Part shown: positions 1-7,560 of the stretch, piece by piece
Numbering within the stretch: the stretch's first letter is position 1
Layout: every line of letters starts with the position of its first letter
DNA from: an uncultured Prevotellaceae bacterium
Lineage (GTDB): Bacteria > Bacteroidota > Bacteroidia > Bacteroidales > Bacteroidaceae
Assembly: GCA_902762565.1 (NCBI GenBank)
Contig: CACWOS010000018.1
Span: 1 to 49,445 of the forward strand
Length of the DNA stretch: 49,445 nt
Direction: 5' to 3'
Notes under the pieces: generated by a model
The model's database searches: none
What the model saw: only the letters and a program-made list of their open reading frames with translations
What the model was told of the DNA's origin: nothing
Position numbers and translations under genes: made by a program

Positions 1-331
1 TGCCTGCCTGATACCACGCTGCATGAACGCCAGCAATGGCAATGTCGAGCCAGTCTATCTGTTCATCAGTCAGGTCAAGGCTTCCTTTCGTGTCGAGGAC
101 GTTGATCTCGCAGCCCATCAGCAACCGTATGCCGTACATCTGACGAGGCACCACGAACATATTCTTGAAATAAAGCGTAGGGCAAGTCCCTGGCACACTC
201 GGCCCATGTTCAGTAATTCCCAACACCTCCAGTCCCATGTCGGCAGCCGCCTTTGCCATTTCCTGCAGACTGCTATAGGCATGACCAGATGCCACCGTAT
301 GTGTATGTGCGTCTAATAATACCTTTTTCAT
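1..331 (-). CDS. PHP-domain phosphoesterase, YcdX-like (3' end outside window)
   Basis: The gene starts with ATG at 331 and runs off the left edge, so only the first 110 residues are seen. The N-terminus reads MKKVLLDAHTHTVASGHAYS and is followed by GLEVLGITEHGP. The HTHT and EHGP motifs are the first metal-binding motifs of the PHP (polymerase and histidinol phosphatase) family, and the order and spacing fit the YcdX-like phosphatases. Such enzymes are cytoplasmic, bind several divalent metals and hydrolyse phosphate esters; the substrate cannot be told. No signal peptide is visible. The divergent or upstream neighbour on the same strand is the broken ATPase gene, whose stop lies 15 bp before this start, so the two may once have been cotranscribed. 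The family call is firm, the subfamily less so. Confidence 0.8.
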   Translation of the reverse strand, partial: MKKVLLDAHTHTVASGHAYSSLQEMAKAAADMGLEVLGITEHGPSVPGTCPTLYFKNMFVVPRQMYGIRLLMGCEINVLDTKGSLDLTDEQIDWLDIAIAGVHAAWYQAG

Positions 332-346
332 TTATATAAAAAGTAT

Positions 347-1646
347 CTATCTTTCTGATAGTTTATGAAAAACATGGATGGCATAGAGCGGGAATATGCG
401 GACATGTCTAACAGCATTGCCTGCCTTGTCATCGATATAATCGAACTCACCGAAATTCTCTAAAGAACAGCGGATGGCCTGTGAGAGCTTCCTTTCACGC
501 ATATAGTCCCAGAGGCTTTTCATACCTCCTTGAACACCTGCCTTCACTTCGAACGGCAGGATATTTATTAGGCGTGCGATAGTGGAGGAGTTCAAGACCG
601 GCCAGCATCTCTGCCATAGGGCCTTTGTTCACCAAATCGGCTGCTGTAGCCGTGAGGATGTGAGTCGTCAGCTCCGTGATGTCTCCCATTGTCATATTCA
701 GCAGTCTCAGCATCAGACCGGTATCCAATACCAGCATCTTGCGAATACCGTCATCCTTTCCATCGCCTAAAGGAAGTCCGTTGGAATTAGTGTGGGTGAC
801 GGGGATGATGATGTTGGCCTTGATTAACAGGTCGAGGGCTTTCTTCACTTCTGCTGTCTTATACTCGCCGGGCACCTGAGAATACATAAACTTCTTCGTG
901 GCCTGCTGTGCCGCACTCCTCATGGTCATCCTCAGCAGTTGCGGGTCTATCTTTTTCTTGTATTTGGGGAAGTCGGCTTCATAACCAGTGATGAGATCGT
1001 CCTGTACTTCCTGGCACTGTAGATAGTCGTGAGTCTCGACCCACTTCACTACAGATTCGGGCATTCCTCCCACCAGCATGAAGGTACGCAACAGACTGGT
1101 CAACTTGTCGTGGAGTGGCGTTGGTAGCGGAGATGCGGGCGAAGCCTGATTACGGGCTTCCATAAGGAGCCTTTCGTCATTGGCAAGGAGGAACTCATCA
1201 AAAGTCATGGGATACATATACATCGAATGGATTCTGCCCACACCGAAAGTCGGAATGTCATCCAGTACAAACTCCAATAGCGAGCCTGCTGCAACTACAT
1301 GCAGTTCGGGCAGGTCTTCCTTGAAGTATCTCAGGGACATAATGGCCTCTTGGCAATCCTGAATCTCGTCGATAAATAAGAGCGTCTGTCCGGGAATAAT
1401 AGGCGTACCATGCATGGCAGCCATTTGAGGCACAATACGCTTCACGTCGAGGTTTTGCTGGAACAGGATCTTGTAGTCAGACTGCTTCTCCAAATTGATT
1501 TCGACGAAGTATTTGAATTGTTCACCCAAATGTCTGACGGCTGTAGATTTTCCTACCTGTCGGGCACCTCGAAGCAACACGGGTTTATGGGTGGCACGTG
1601 TTGCCCATTCACTAAGATACTGATCTATGATTCGTTCGTAATACAT
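347..1646 (-). pseudogene. AAA+ ATPase with DUF4143-type C-terminus, broken by internal deletion and frameshift
   Basis: The reading frame starts with ATG at 1646. Residues about 20-40 give a Walker A motif (LLRGARQVGKST), and LLFIDEIQD gives Walker B, followed by the AAA_14 core and a DUF4143-like region up to MAEMLAGLELLHYRTPN. At about 560-575 the frame is lost. The homologous sequence continues in the next frame as ILPFEVKAGVQGGMKSLWDY and ends at the stop at 347. In intact relatives about 20-30 residues, including the acidic residues of the PD-(D/E)XK-like nuclease fold, separate LHYRTPN from the EVKAG motif. They are missing here, so the break is a deletion plus frameshift, not a single-base slip. 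These proteins are cytoplasmic ATPases of unclear role. A TAnnTTTG box lies at 1670-1677. A sequencing or assembly error is unlikely to remove the whole block, but read mapping would settle it. Confidence 0.85.
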
Positions 1647-1669
1647 TTGCGCTATGAGTTTTCACGCTG

Positions 1670-1677
1670 CAAAGATA
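1670..1677 (-). promoter_or_regulatory. Bacteroidetes -7 box (TATCTTTG) for the ATPase gene
   Basis: TATCTTTG on the minus strand lies 23 bp before the ATG at 1646, a usual distance for this phylum. No TTTG element is seen at the usual 19-21 bp further upstream; the nearest is 16 bp away. Confidence 0.45.
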
Positions 1678-1685
1678 CAAAAAAG

Positions 1686-1769
1686 AAATAATCCAAACAA
1701 ATAATTTGATAAGAATTAAAAAAATCCAAAGAAATAATTCGGTCATAATCGAAAAAATCCAAAGAAATA
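1686..1769. repeat. 33-bp tandem repeat, about 2.5 units, upstream of the DUF4143 ATPase
   Basis: The string AAAAAATCCAAAGAAATA occurs at 1719-1736 and again, exactly, at 1752-1769, giving a 33-bp period. A weaker unit (AATCCAAACAAATAATTTG) occupies 1686-1718. The repeats lie just upstream of the promoter of the broken ATPase gene. Helically spaced repeats here could be regulator sites, but no binding protein is known. Confidence 0.6.
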
Positions 1770-1860
1770 TGACCTAGGCTATCGGACACATTACAATTTT
1801 TCGCAATGTTTTTTGGAGGCTGTCTTCCATTGTACGTTATCCTTTATTAAGGAAATCAAT

Positions 1861-2730
1861 CTATTTCTTGTTGGTAATCCATAGCCACAGCAGATAGTCA
1901 TTAATCTGATAAGTGACATTGCGCTTTTTATCTCCGATTTTTGCAATGATTCCCTGCTTCTCCAGCCTGAAAAGCGCAGAGGCGGTGTTGGCTGCGGTAA
2001 GTCCGCTCATCTTCTGAACGTCGGCAGATGTTGCGGTCTCACCAGAGAGAGCCAGTCCGTATAGGGCACGCTGCTGAACGTTGGGTAACGAACTGAACAT
2101 ATAACGGAAATAGCGGTCGTTCGCTTTTACAACATCTTCAATGCCTCTGTTTTCACACAGTGCAGTAGCAAGAGAATGGATGTAGTTAAGATTGCCGACC
2201 AGTTTTGGAACCGCATTTTGAAACTCAGAAAGGTCTTTCACCTTCTGATATATGTCTTCGGATAAAATCTCGGCAATATCATCTTGTGCTAACTGAGGGA
2301 TATGCAGCACTCGGAAAGCATCATAAAATGGAGCACGATAATCCGAGAAACCTTCATACAGACCTGTAGAAGTTGCTATCAAAGTAGGAGCATTCTTCTT
2401 GAAGAGAAAGGCTCTCATCTTGTATTGCTCGTCATTGGGTAGTACCTCCAGCATTTTATCGAAGTCATCAACCAAGATAACACATCGCTGTCCATCAGGG
2501 CTGCTTACCTTATTTATAATATAGTCAGCAGCCACAATGTTACAATGGGGGTAGAGAAACTTGCAGACATATCTACCTGATGCGGTAAGTTCTTGTTCGA
2601 GCCTTGTAATCATATAACTCTTGCCTGTTCCCTCTGCTCCTGCAATCAGTACATGCTGGGGAATGCTGTTGACTACATTGCCGTCGATAATCTCCCGCAA
2701 TGTTTTCTGCATACTCTGCCTCTCAGTCAT
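1861..2730 (-). CDS. P-loop ATPase with C-terminal winged helix
   Basis: This is a 289-residue cytoplasmic protein. Residues 27-38 (VLIAGAEGTGKS) form Walker A, and CVILVDDFDKM near residue 85-95 forms Walker B. IATSTG near residue 118 fits sensor 1. The C-terminal third (about 215-285) looks like a winged helix: SADVQKMSGLTAANTASALF followed by LEKQGIIAKIGDKKRNVTYQ. The layout matches the STAND/AAA ATP-binding proteins common in Bacteroidales, whose function is mostly unknown. It lies on the same strand as the DUF4143 ATPase but with 214 bp between them, so it is probably a separate unit. A TATCTTTG box lies 51 bp upstream. Family assignment is good, biological role unknown. Confidence 0.75.
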   Translation of the reverse strand: MTERQSMQKTLREIIDGNVVNSIPQHVLIAGAEGTGKSYMITRLEQELTASGRYVCKFLYPHCNIVAADYIINKVSSPDGQRCVILVDDFDKMLEVLPNDEQYKMRAFLFKKNAPTLIATSTGLYEGFSDYRAPFYDAFRVLHIPQLAQDDIAEILSEDIYQKVKDLSEFQNAVPKLVGNLNYIHSLATALCENRGIEDVVKANDRYFRYMFSSLPNVQQRALYGLALSGETATSADVQKMSGLTAANTASALFRLEKQGIIAKIGDKKRNVTYQINDYLLWLWITNKK

Positions 2731-2780
2731 AACTCTACGGATTTAGCAATTTTCTAAGTTATTTATTGTCATTCTTTGTG

Positions 2781-2788
2781 CAAAGATA
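2781..2788 (-). promoter_or_regulatory. Bacteroidetes -7 box (TATCTTTG) for the ATPase at 1861-2730
   Basis: The minus-strand TATCTTTG lies 50 bp upstream of the ATG at 2730. No TTTG lies at the standard distance. The rest of the 315-bp intergenic region is A+T rich and holds the palindrome at 2833-2844 and the divergent promoter at 2995-3025. Confidence 0.45.
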
Positions 2789-2832
2789 ATAATTTATGTG
2801 CAAATATACAAGAAAATTGCAAAAAAGTTATA

Positions 2833-2844
2833 TTCAGATCTGAA
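2833..2844. repeat. 12-bp perfect palindrome TTCAGATCTGAA
   Basis: The palindrome lies between two divergent promoters, about 45 bp upstream of the minus-strand -7 box. It is a plausible regulator site, but nothing else in the window carries the same sequence as far as I can see. Confidence 0.4.
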
Positions 2845-2994
2845 ATTTATAATGAATAATGGTGATTTTATTATATTTATTGCCAATTTATTTCAAAACT
2901 GAAATATTCAAATAAACATATCAACCATTTCACGGTTGTCAAACATACCAGTCTTGTAGAGATTTGTGAGGTCACCGAAAAGGCGATGTCTTTT

Positions 2995-3025
2995 TTTGTT
3001 ATTTCAAAATAAAGTATTATCTTTG
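2995..3025 (+). promoter_or_regulatory. Bacteroidetes promoter TTTG-N19-TATCTTTG
   Basis: TTTG at 2995-2998 and TATCTTTG at 3018-3025 are separated by 19 bp, the classic spacing for the phylum's primary sigma factor. The ATG at 3046 follows 20 bp later. Confidence 0.8.
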
Positions 3026-3045
3026 CGCCGTCAAAACCTCAGAAT

Positions 3046-4257
3046 ATGATAGGAAGAATCATCATCTGCTGCCTGCTATTCTCCCTGAATGTAGCAGTTC
3101 AGGGACAAGAGACGACAGACAGCGTCACTACACAGGAAAACAAGTCGGGCTTGATGGCGCGGCTACACCAGATACAGCAATACTTAGACAACAAGGCCAA
3201 GAAGAAGGTGGACTCGAACTACATCGAAGTGCCCAAGAAGCCTTGGAGGGTGATACTGCGCTATAAGGAGAACGTGGTAGACGTGGACTACAGCCAGAGT
3301 CTAGATTTTCCAGCCACCAATGAGCAAGCAGACTGGAATCTGTGTTTCGAGCCTCCCGTGGCTTCCTCCGTCGGCTTCTGGGTGGGCTATCATGGTACGG
3401 GGTTCTCCTACTCCAAGTCGCTCACCAAGAACGCAGGTCGCTATTACTCCTTCAGTTCGACTGGAGCCAAATATGGCATTAACTTCCGCCTAAGACGCTT
3501 CAACACGGAAGACGCCAAGTTCAGTTCGACAGCCTATGAGAACGGACAGGTTACCGGAAAGTATGATACGGATGTCAACATGGCGTCGCCAGTATGGATT
3601 CGTTCCGTCTATATCAACGGATATTACGTGTTCAACGGTCGTCGCTACTCACAGGCTGCCGCCTACAACCAGTCGGTCATCCAGCGTCGCTCCGCGGGCT
3701 CTCTTCTAGTGGGAGCCACATGGTACCAGTCGTCATTCGACTATGCGGACATCAGCAACGCATTCTTTATGATTATCGGCCACGGCATCTCTCGCATCAA
3801 AGTACATCAGGCCAACCTCGGTATCGGCTACGGCTACAACTGGGTGCCATTCCGCGGTCTTGTGGTCAACGTGATGGCCATGCCTACCGTCAGCGTCTAT
3901 AACCGTGTGAAGGCCTACAAATACGAAATGAACTACGGGCTGGCTCCTGAAGACCCTGTCGATGACTACGGCAATTGGAACACGGAGACGAAGCGGTGGG
4001 CCAACGGAAAGACCCATAAATCCATTCTGATGCTTAAGGAGTCGGGCAATCAGTTTGAATACTGGGATGCAGAGCCGGAGGTAAAATACAGCATGTTACG
4101 CATCAATCTGGACCTACGCCTCGGCATCGCCTACAACTGGAGCAACTGTTTCATCGGTGTCCAGGCGCAGTTCAACAATTTCCACTACAAGAGTGATAAC
4201 TGTAAAGTCAACATCTACGATGCCTACGCCCACATGTCATTTGGTGTGAGACTGTAA
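3046..4257 (+). CDS. DUF4421 family outer-membrane barrel protein
   Basis: This 403-residue protein begins with a Sec signal peptide (MIGRIIICCLLFSLNVAVQG, cleavage near GQ). A short charged linker follows, then an aromatic-rich region of alternating residues that fits beta strands of an outer-membrane barrel. PWRVILRYKENVVDVDYSQS and the GYHGTGFSYSKSL region are typical of DUF4421 proteins in Bacteroidales. The protein ends in a hydrophobic residue pattern (MSFGVRL) with alternating strand character. The promoter at 2995-3025 serves it directly. The next gene starts 21 bp downstream, so cotranscription is likely. The family's function is unknown; surface location is inferred from the signal peptide and barrel pattern. 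Confidence 0.8.
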   Translation: MIGRIIICCLLFSLNVAVQGQETTDSVTTQENKSGLMARLHQIQQYLDNKAKKKVDSNYIEVPKKPWRVILRYKENVVDVDYSQSLDFPATNEQADWNLCFEPPVASSVGFWVGYHGTGFSYSKSLTKNAGRYYSFSSTGAKYGINFRLRRFNTEDAKFSSTAYENGQVTGKYDTDVNMASPVWIRSVYINGYYVFNGRRYSQAAAYNQSVIQRRSAGSLLVGATWYQSSFDYADISNAFFMIIGHGISRIKVHQANLGIGYGYNWVPFRGLVVNVMAMPTVSVYNRVKAYKYEMNYGLAPEDPVDDYGNWNTETKRWANGKTHKSILMLKESGNQFEYWDAEPEVKYSMLRINLDLRLGIAYNWSNCFIGVQAQFNNFHYKSDNCKVNIYDAYAHMSFGVRL

Positions 4258-4278
4258 AAGCGTGAACCCCGTAAAACG

Positions 4279-4626
4279 ATGTACAAGACCCGCAACCTCC
4301 CCAACTCCCGAATCGATGTGGCCGATGCACTGAGAGGTATCGCCGTGGCCGGCATCATCCTATACCACTCCGTGGAGCATTTCGACATTTTTACGCAGGA
4401 GCCGATAGTACATACGCTGCCGTGCGACCAGACGGTGGCCGACGTGCTGGCTTGGCTGCTATCGGGCAAGATGTACGGCATCTTCGCCATGCTCTTCGGA
4501 CTGAGTTTCTTCATCATGAATGACAACCAGCAGCAGAAAGGACGCTCGTTTTCAGGCCGCTATTGGTTCTCCCATCATCCTCGCGGACCATTGGAAGGCC
4601 TGTGGAGAAAACTGACGTGGATTTAA
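4279..4626 (+). pseudogene. DUF418 (YeiB-type) membrane protein reduced to its N- and C-terminal ends
   Basis: The 115-residue frame starts RIDVADALRGIAVAGIILYH, the typical opening of DUF418/YeiB-like membrane proteins, followed by a membrane segment (MYGIFAMLFGLSFFIMND). It then passes, without leaving frame, into HHPRGPLEGLWRKLTW and stops. A GPLE-x-LWR-x-LT motif is the far C-terminal signature of DUF418, which normally lies several hundred residues further on. So the middle, including most membrane helices, appears to have been removed in frame near position 4550-4575. The product cannot be a working transporter-like protein. It sits 21 bp after the DUF4421 gene. Confidence rests on remembered family motifs. 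Confidence 0.75.
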
Positions 4627-4666
4627 TCAGTGTGCATCAATCTGAATAAACTCAAAATGTATTAAG

Positions 4667-5284
4667 ATGAAACAAGAAATAAATCCCAAGGACACCAGTA
4701 GAGCCATCGCTTTCGAGCTGTGGATGAAGTCGCCCATGCCGATGGTGACGTTCACGAAGACCTTCGACGTGACGCGGCTGCGTAAGGTGAGTCGGCAGCG
4801 CGGCATGAAGTTCAACATGCTGCTGTGCTGGTGCATCGGCAAGGCAGCCTCAACGATAGACGAGTTTTACATGCTGCCCAAGGACGGGAAGCTGTACAAA
4901 TACGACCGCATGGCCATCAACGTGATAGTGGAAAACGTCAAGGGCGGACTCAGCTTCTGCGACGTGGCCGTCTGCGACAACTTGGAGGAATTTAATGCCA
5001 ACTACCTGCATCTGACAGAGACGATCAGCCAAACGTGTCAGGACATCTTAGACGAGGAAGCCATCATCGTAGGAACATCGGCTGTCACAGGCACAGAGCT
5101 CGACAGCATCACCAACCAATACAACGGCATCTTCAACAATCCCTTCCTGGCATGGAGCCGTTATCGTAAAGGCTGGCTGAAGACTACCCTACCAATCTCC
5201 CTTCAGTTCCATCACGCCCAGATGGACGGCAAGCATGCCACCCAATTCCTGGAGGAACTGCAACGGACCATCAAAACAATCTGA
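4667..5284 (+). CDS. Chloramphenicol acetyltransferase-like protein (CAT family)
   Basis: This is a 205-residue cytoplasmic protein, close to the usual CAT subunit length of about 210-220. The C-terminal HHAQMDGKHATQF carries the HHxxxDG catalytic motif, whose second histidine is the general base that activates the acceptor hydroxyl for acetyl-CoA transfer. The N-terminal part (ELWMKSPMPMVTFTKTFDVT) and the central NPFLAWSRYRKGW region also fit the fold. Whether it inactivates chloramphenicol or acetylates another small molecule cannot be read from sequence; many Bacteroidales chromosomal members are not proven resistance genes. It starts 40 bp after the DUF418 relic and ends at a bidirectional terminator hairpin. 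Confidence 0.8.
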   Translation: MKQEINPKDTSRAIAFELWMKSPMPMVTFTKTFDVTRLRKVSRQRGMKFNMLLCWCIGKAASTIDEFYMLPKDGKLYKYDRMAINVIVENVKGGLSFCDVAVCDNLEEFNANYLHLTETISQTCQDILDEEAIIVGTSAVTGTELDSITNQYNGIFNNPFLAWSRYRKGWLKTTLPISLQFHHAQMDGKHATQFLEELQRTIKTI

Positions 5285-5291
5285 TGAAAAT

Positions 5292-5315
5292 AGGGCTGTC
5301 TCGAAAGACAGCCCT
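5292..5315. terminator. Bidirectional intrinsic terminator hairpin
   Basis: AGGGCTGTC at 5292-5300, a six-base loop and GACAGCCCT at 5307-5315 form a perfect 9-bp stem, flanked by complementary GATGA/TCATC sequence. It lies 8 bp after the stop of the CAT-like gene and 31 bp after the stop of the convergent GH43 gene. The T-tract is weak on both sides. Confidence 0.7.
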
Positions 5316-5346
5316 CATCAGTTCCTTATATCGTGCAGTATAAAAG

Positions 5347-7020
5347 TTAAAACTTAAAGACTAAGTCTTGAAGGGTGCAGAGCGACTTCTCTTTGATATC
5401 CGACTTAAAGACCAGGAAGATGGCGTGCTTGCCTGCAAGGTCATTGTTCTTGGCATCGTCGGAGATACCTGCCGCTACGTCCCACACGCCCTGATTCATG
5501 TTGGGCGTGAGTTTCGCCTCACCAATCTTCTTACCACCCTGCGACGCCCAAGGACGGTCCATCCACACCTCGATAGTGCCCTCTAAGCCCTCAGGGATGA
5601 GGTGCATGACGAGCATCAGGCAACCTGGATTCGCCAGACGTTCAGCGTCGAAGTTGAAGTACTTATAGCCCACGATAGAACCATCGGTATTGTTCACCAC
5701 AAGGTTGGTATTGTTCTTCAGGTCGTAGGGCGCATCGAACTTATCGTCAGTGCCATAGCCAGCAGCGACATAAGAGCCATAGAACGTGTTGTTAGGCCAC
5801 TCGTGGGTGGCAGGCTTCGGACCTGTGTACCAGCAGCAAATGCCTGCCGAATGACACTCGAAGGGGTCCAGTCCGTCAAGGGCAAAACCATTCGAGTTAT
5901 ATTCGCCCTCGCTGATTTCCACCTTGCCACCTTTACCCTCTTCCACCTTCACCTCGATGGGGGCCACCATAGCCTGACGGGCATACTCGTTGGTACCCGT
6001 CTGACGGTGGTAGAACACATACCACTGGCCATTGATTTCGCAGATGCTGCCATGCGTATTGCCGTCGGGGGTAGCCGAAGCAATCACATTGCCCTGTTCA
6101 TCCTTCTCGCGACCACGTCCGTCGATGATGGTACCACCATAGGTCCAAGGGCCCAGAGGGGCGTCGCTGTAACAATAGGCCAGCGTATAGTTCGACGAAG
6201 GCAGTCCAAACTCGCCCTCCTCAGTGAAGCGGCTATAGATAAAGACGTACTTATCCTTGATCTTACGAATGCTCGATGCCTCGAAGAACTTGAAGCGTCC
6301 CTGCTGGTTACGACCACTGATCATGTCTTCGACAACCTTCGTGCCAGGCTTGACGGTAGCCATCGTCTGTGGGTCGAACTCAGCGGCATAAGAGCGCTCA
6401 AAGCCCCAATAGCCATATACGCGACCATCGTCATCGACGAAGACGGCAGGGTCGAACTGCAAAACACCGTCCACCTGATTCGGATTCTCCTTGCTCCAGT
6501 TGCACACTTCGAAAGGTCCGTCAGGACGATCGCTCTTAGCAATCAAGCCATTGCGATAGCCCGTCTGGTCGTTGGGGAAGAGCCAGTAGGTCTTCTTGCC
6601 AGTAGCATCGGTGGTCATCGTCACATCAGGAGCATACAGCACATCGGCAGTACCTGCTGAGTCGAATTTCTCGCCATCACGATTCTTATCGACCACCAGA
6701 ATGACACCATCGTAGCGCCAACGATTCAGGCTGTCAACCGATGCTGACCATACCACTTGGTCGCGTCCGCAATACTCCGTAATCAGATTGTCGTGCGAGC
6801 CATAAACATAGACACGATACTTGCCTGGATTATCGGGGTCTTCAAAAACATACGGCTCACCATCGGGGATGTGCTCCCAAAGGGGCAGATAGGGATTGCC
6901 CACTGTAGTCAGTTCCACCTTGGCTGTCTGTGCCTGTTGGGTACAGGATGTCGTCATCGCGGCACAACAAGCTGTTGCACCCAGAAGGCATACGGTTTTC
7001 ATGATGTTCTTCTGTTTCAT
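5347..7020 (-). CDS. GH43 family glycoside hydrolase lipoprotein
   Basis: This is a 557-residue protein. A lipoprotein signal peptide ends in MTTSC, so the mature protein is anchored in a membrane. Residues about 40-370 show a five-bladed GH43 propeller pattern: GEPYVFEDPDNPGKYRVYVY, DVLYAPDVTM, FDPAVFVDDDGRVYGYWG, FFEASSIRKIKDKYVFIYS and NTHGSICEINGQWYVFYHRQ. The aspartates of the first blades and the glutamate in FFEASS are the likely catalytic residues. The C-terminal 150 residues (GYKYFNFDAERLANPGCLML onwards) look like a CBM6-type beta-sandwich. Family members cut arabinose, xylose or galactose from plant polysaccharides; the linkage is not predictable. The ATG overlaps the stop of the ECF gene by four bases (ATGA). 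Confidence 0.85.
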   Translation of the reverse strand: MKQKNIMKTVCLLGATACCAAMTTSCTQQAQTAKVELTTVGNPYLPLWEHIPDGEPYVFEDPDNPGKYRVYVYGSHDNLITEYCGRDQVVWSASVDSLNRWRYDGVILVVDKNRDGEKFDSAGTADVLYAPDVTMTTDATGKKTYWLFPNDQTGYRNGLIAKSDRPDGPFEVCNWSKENPNQVDGVLQFDPAVFVDDDGRVYGYWGFERSYAAEFDPQTMATVKPGTKVVEDMISGRNQQGRFKFFEASSIRKIKDKYVFIYSRFTEEGEFGLPSSNYTLAYCYSDAPLGPWTYGGTIIDGRGREKDEQGNVIASATPDGNTHGSICEINGQWYVFYHRQTGTNEYARQAMVAPIEVKVEEGKGGKVEISEGEYNSNGFALDGLDPFECHSAGICCWYTGPKPATHEWPNNTFYGSYVAAGYGTDDKFDAPYDLKNNTNLVVNNTDGSIVGYKYFNFDAERLANPGCLMLVMHLIPEGLEGTIEVWMDRPWASQGGKKIGEAKLTPNMNQGVWDVAAGISDDAKNNDLAGKHAIFLVFKSDIKEKSLCTLQDLVFKF

Positions 7021-7517
7021 AAGTACTTAACAATCAAGTAGGTTCCAACGATCTCCAGCAACATGCCAGGCCAACCAACGGTAAAGTCCTGAATGGTGAC
7101 ATCGATTCCACCCATGAGGGCCAACTCGCCCAAGCCACCAAGGAGTTCAGTCAGGAGGACAACACCAATGAGCAAGGGGATCGTTGCACGGCGGAAATGC
7201 TGAGCTGTGAAACCTGCCACCAGAGCAAGGACTGCGAGTTTAAGCGTCATGACGGGCAGTACACTCATGGCAGGCATGCCAGTAATCAGATGGTTGACAA
7301 GGGGCGAAGCAAGTGCTGCCAACAAACCCACACGCCAGCCTAATTTATAGGCACCAGCCATGATGACCAGTGATAGTGGCGAAAAGATGATGCCGCCTTG
7401 AGGAACGAGGTGGAACACCTGAGGTAACAGGAGGTTGGCACCTACAAAGATGAGAGCCCACAGATAGGTACGTGCCTCATCGAGGGTTAATGTGTAAAGT
7501 CTTGCTGTTGTTTTCAT
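7017..7517 (-). CDS. ECF transporter S-component-like membrane protein
   Basis: This 166-residue protein is almost entirely hydrophobic, with five or six membrane segments, for example YLWALIFVGANLLLPQVFHL, MTLKLAVLALVAGFTAQ and IPLLIGVVLLTELLGGLGEL. Length and pattern fit substrate-binding S components of energy-coupling factor transporters, which bind vitamins or metals in the inner membrane. No EcfA or EcfT gene is in the window, so it would need a shared module elsewhere. It starts 43 bp after the TonB receptor gene, which suggests the two proteins carry one ligand across outer and inner membranes. Its stop overlaps the GH43 start. The ligand is unknown, and no riboswitch is seen upstream. 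Confidence 0.65.
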   Translation of the reverse strand: MKTTARLYTLTLDEARTYLWALIFVGANLLLPQVFHLVPQGGIIFSPLSLVIMAGAYKLGWRVGLLAALASPLVNHLITGMPAMSVLPVMTLKLAVLALVAGFTAQHFRRATIPLLIGVVLLTELLGGLGELALMGGIDVTIQDFTVGWPGMLLEIVGTYLIVKYL

Positions 7518-7560
7518 ATTATAAACATTAAAGATTAAACATTCAATTTTGGATTAAAGA

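Noticed and set aside
5602-6660. 352-codon open frame antisense to the GH43 gene
   Set aside because: It lies wholly opposite a gene with clear GH43 motifs and has no recognizable protein features; it is a codon-usage shadow.
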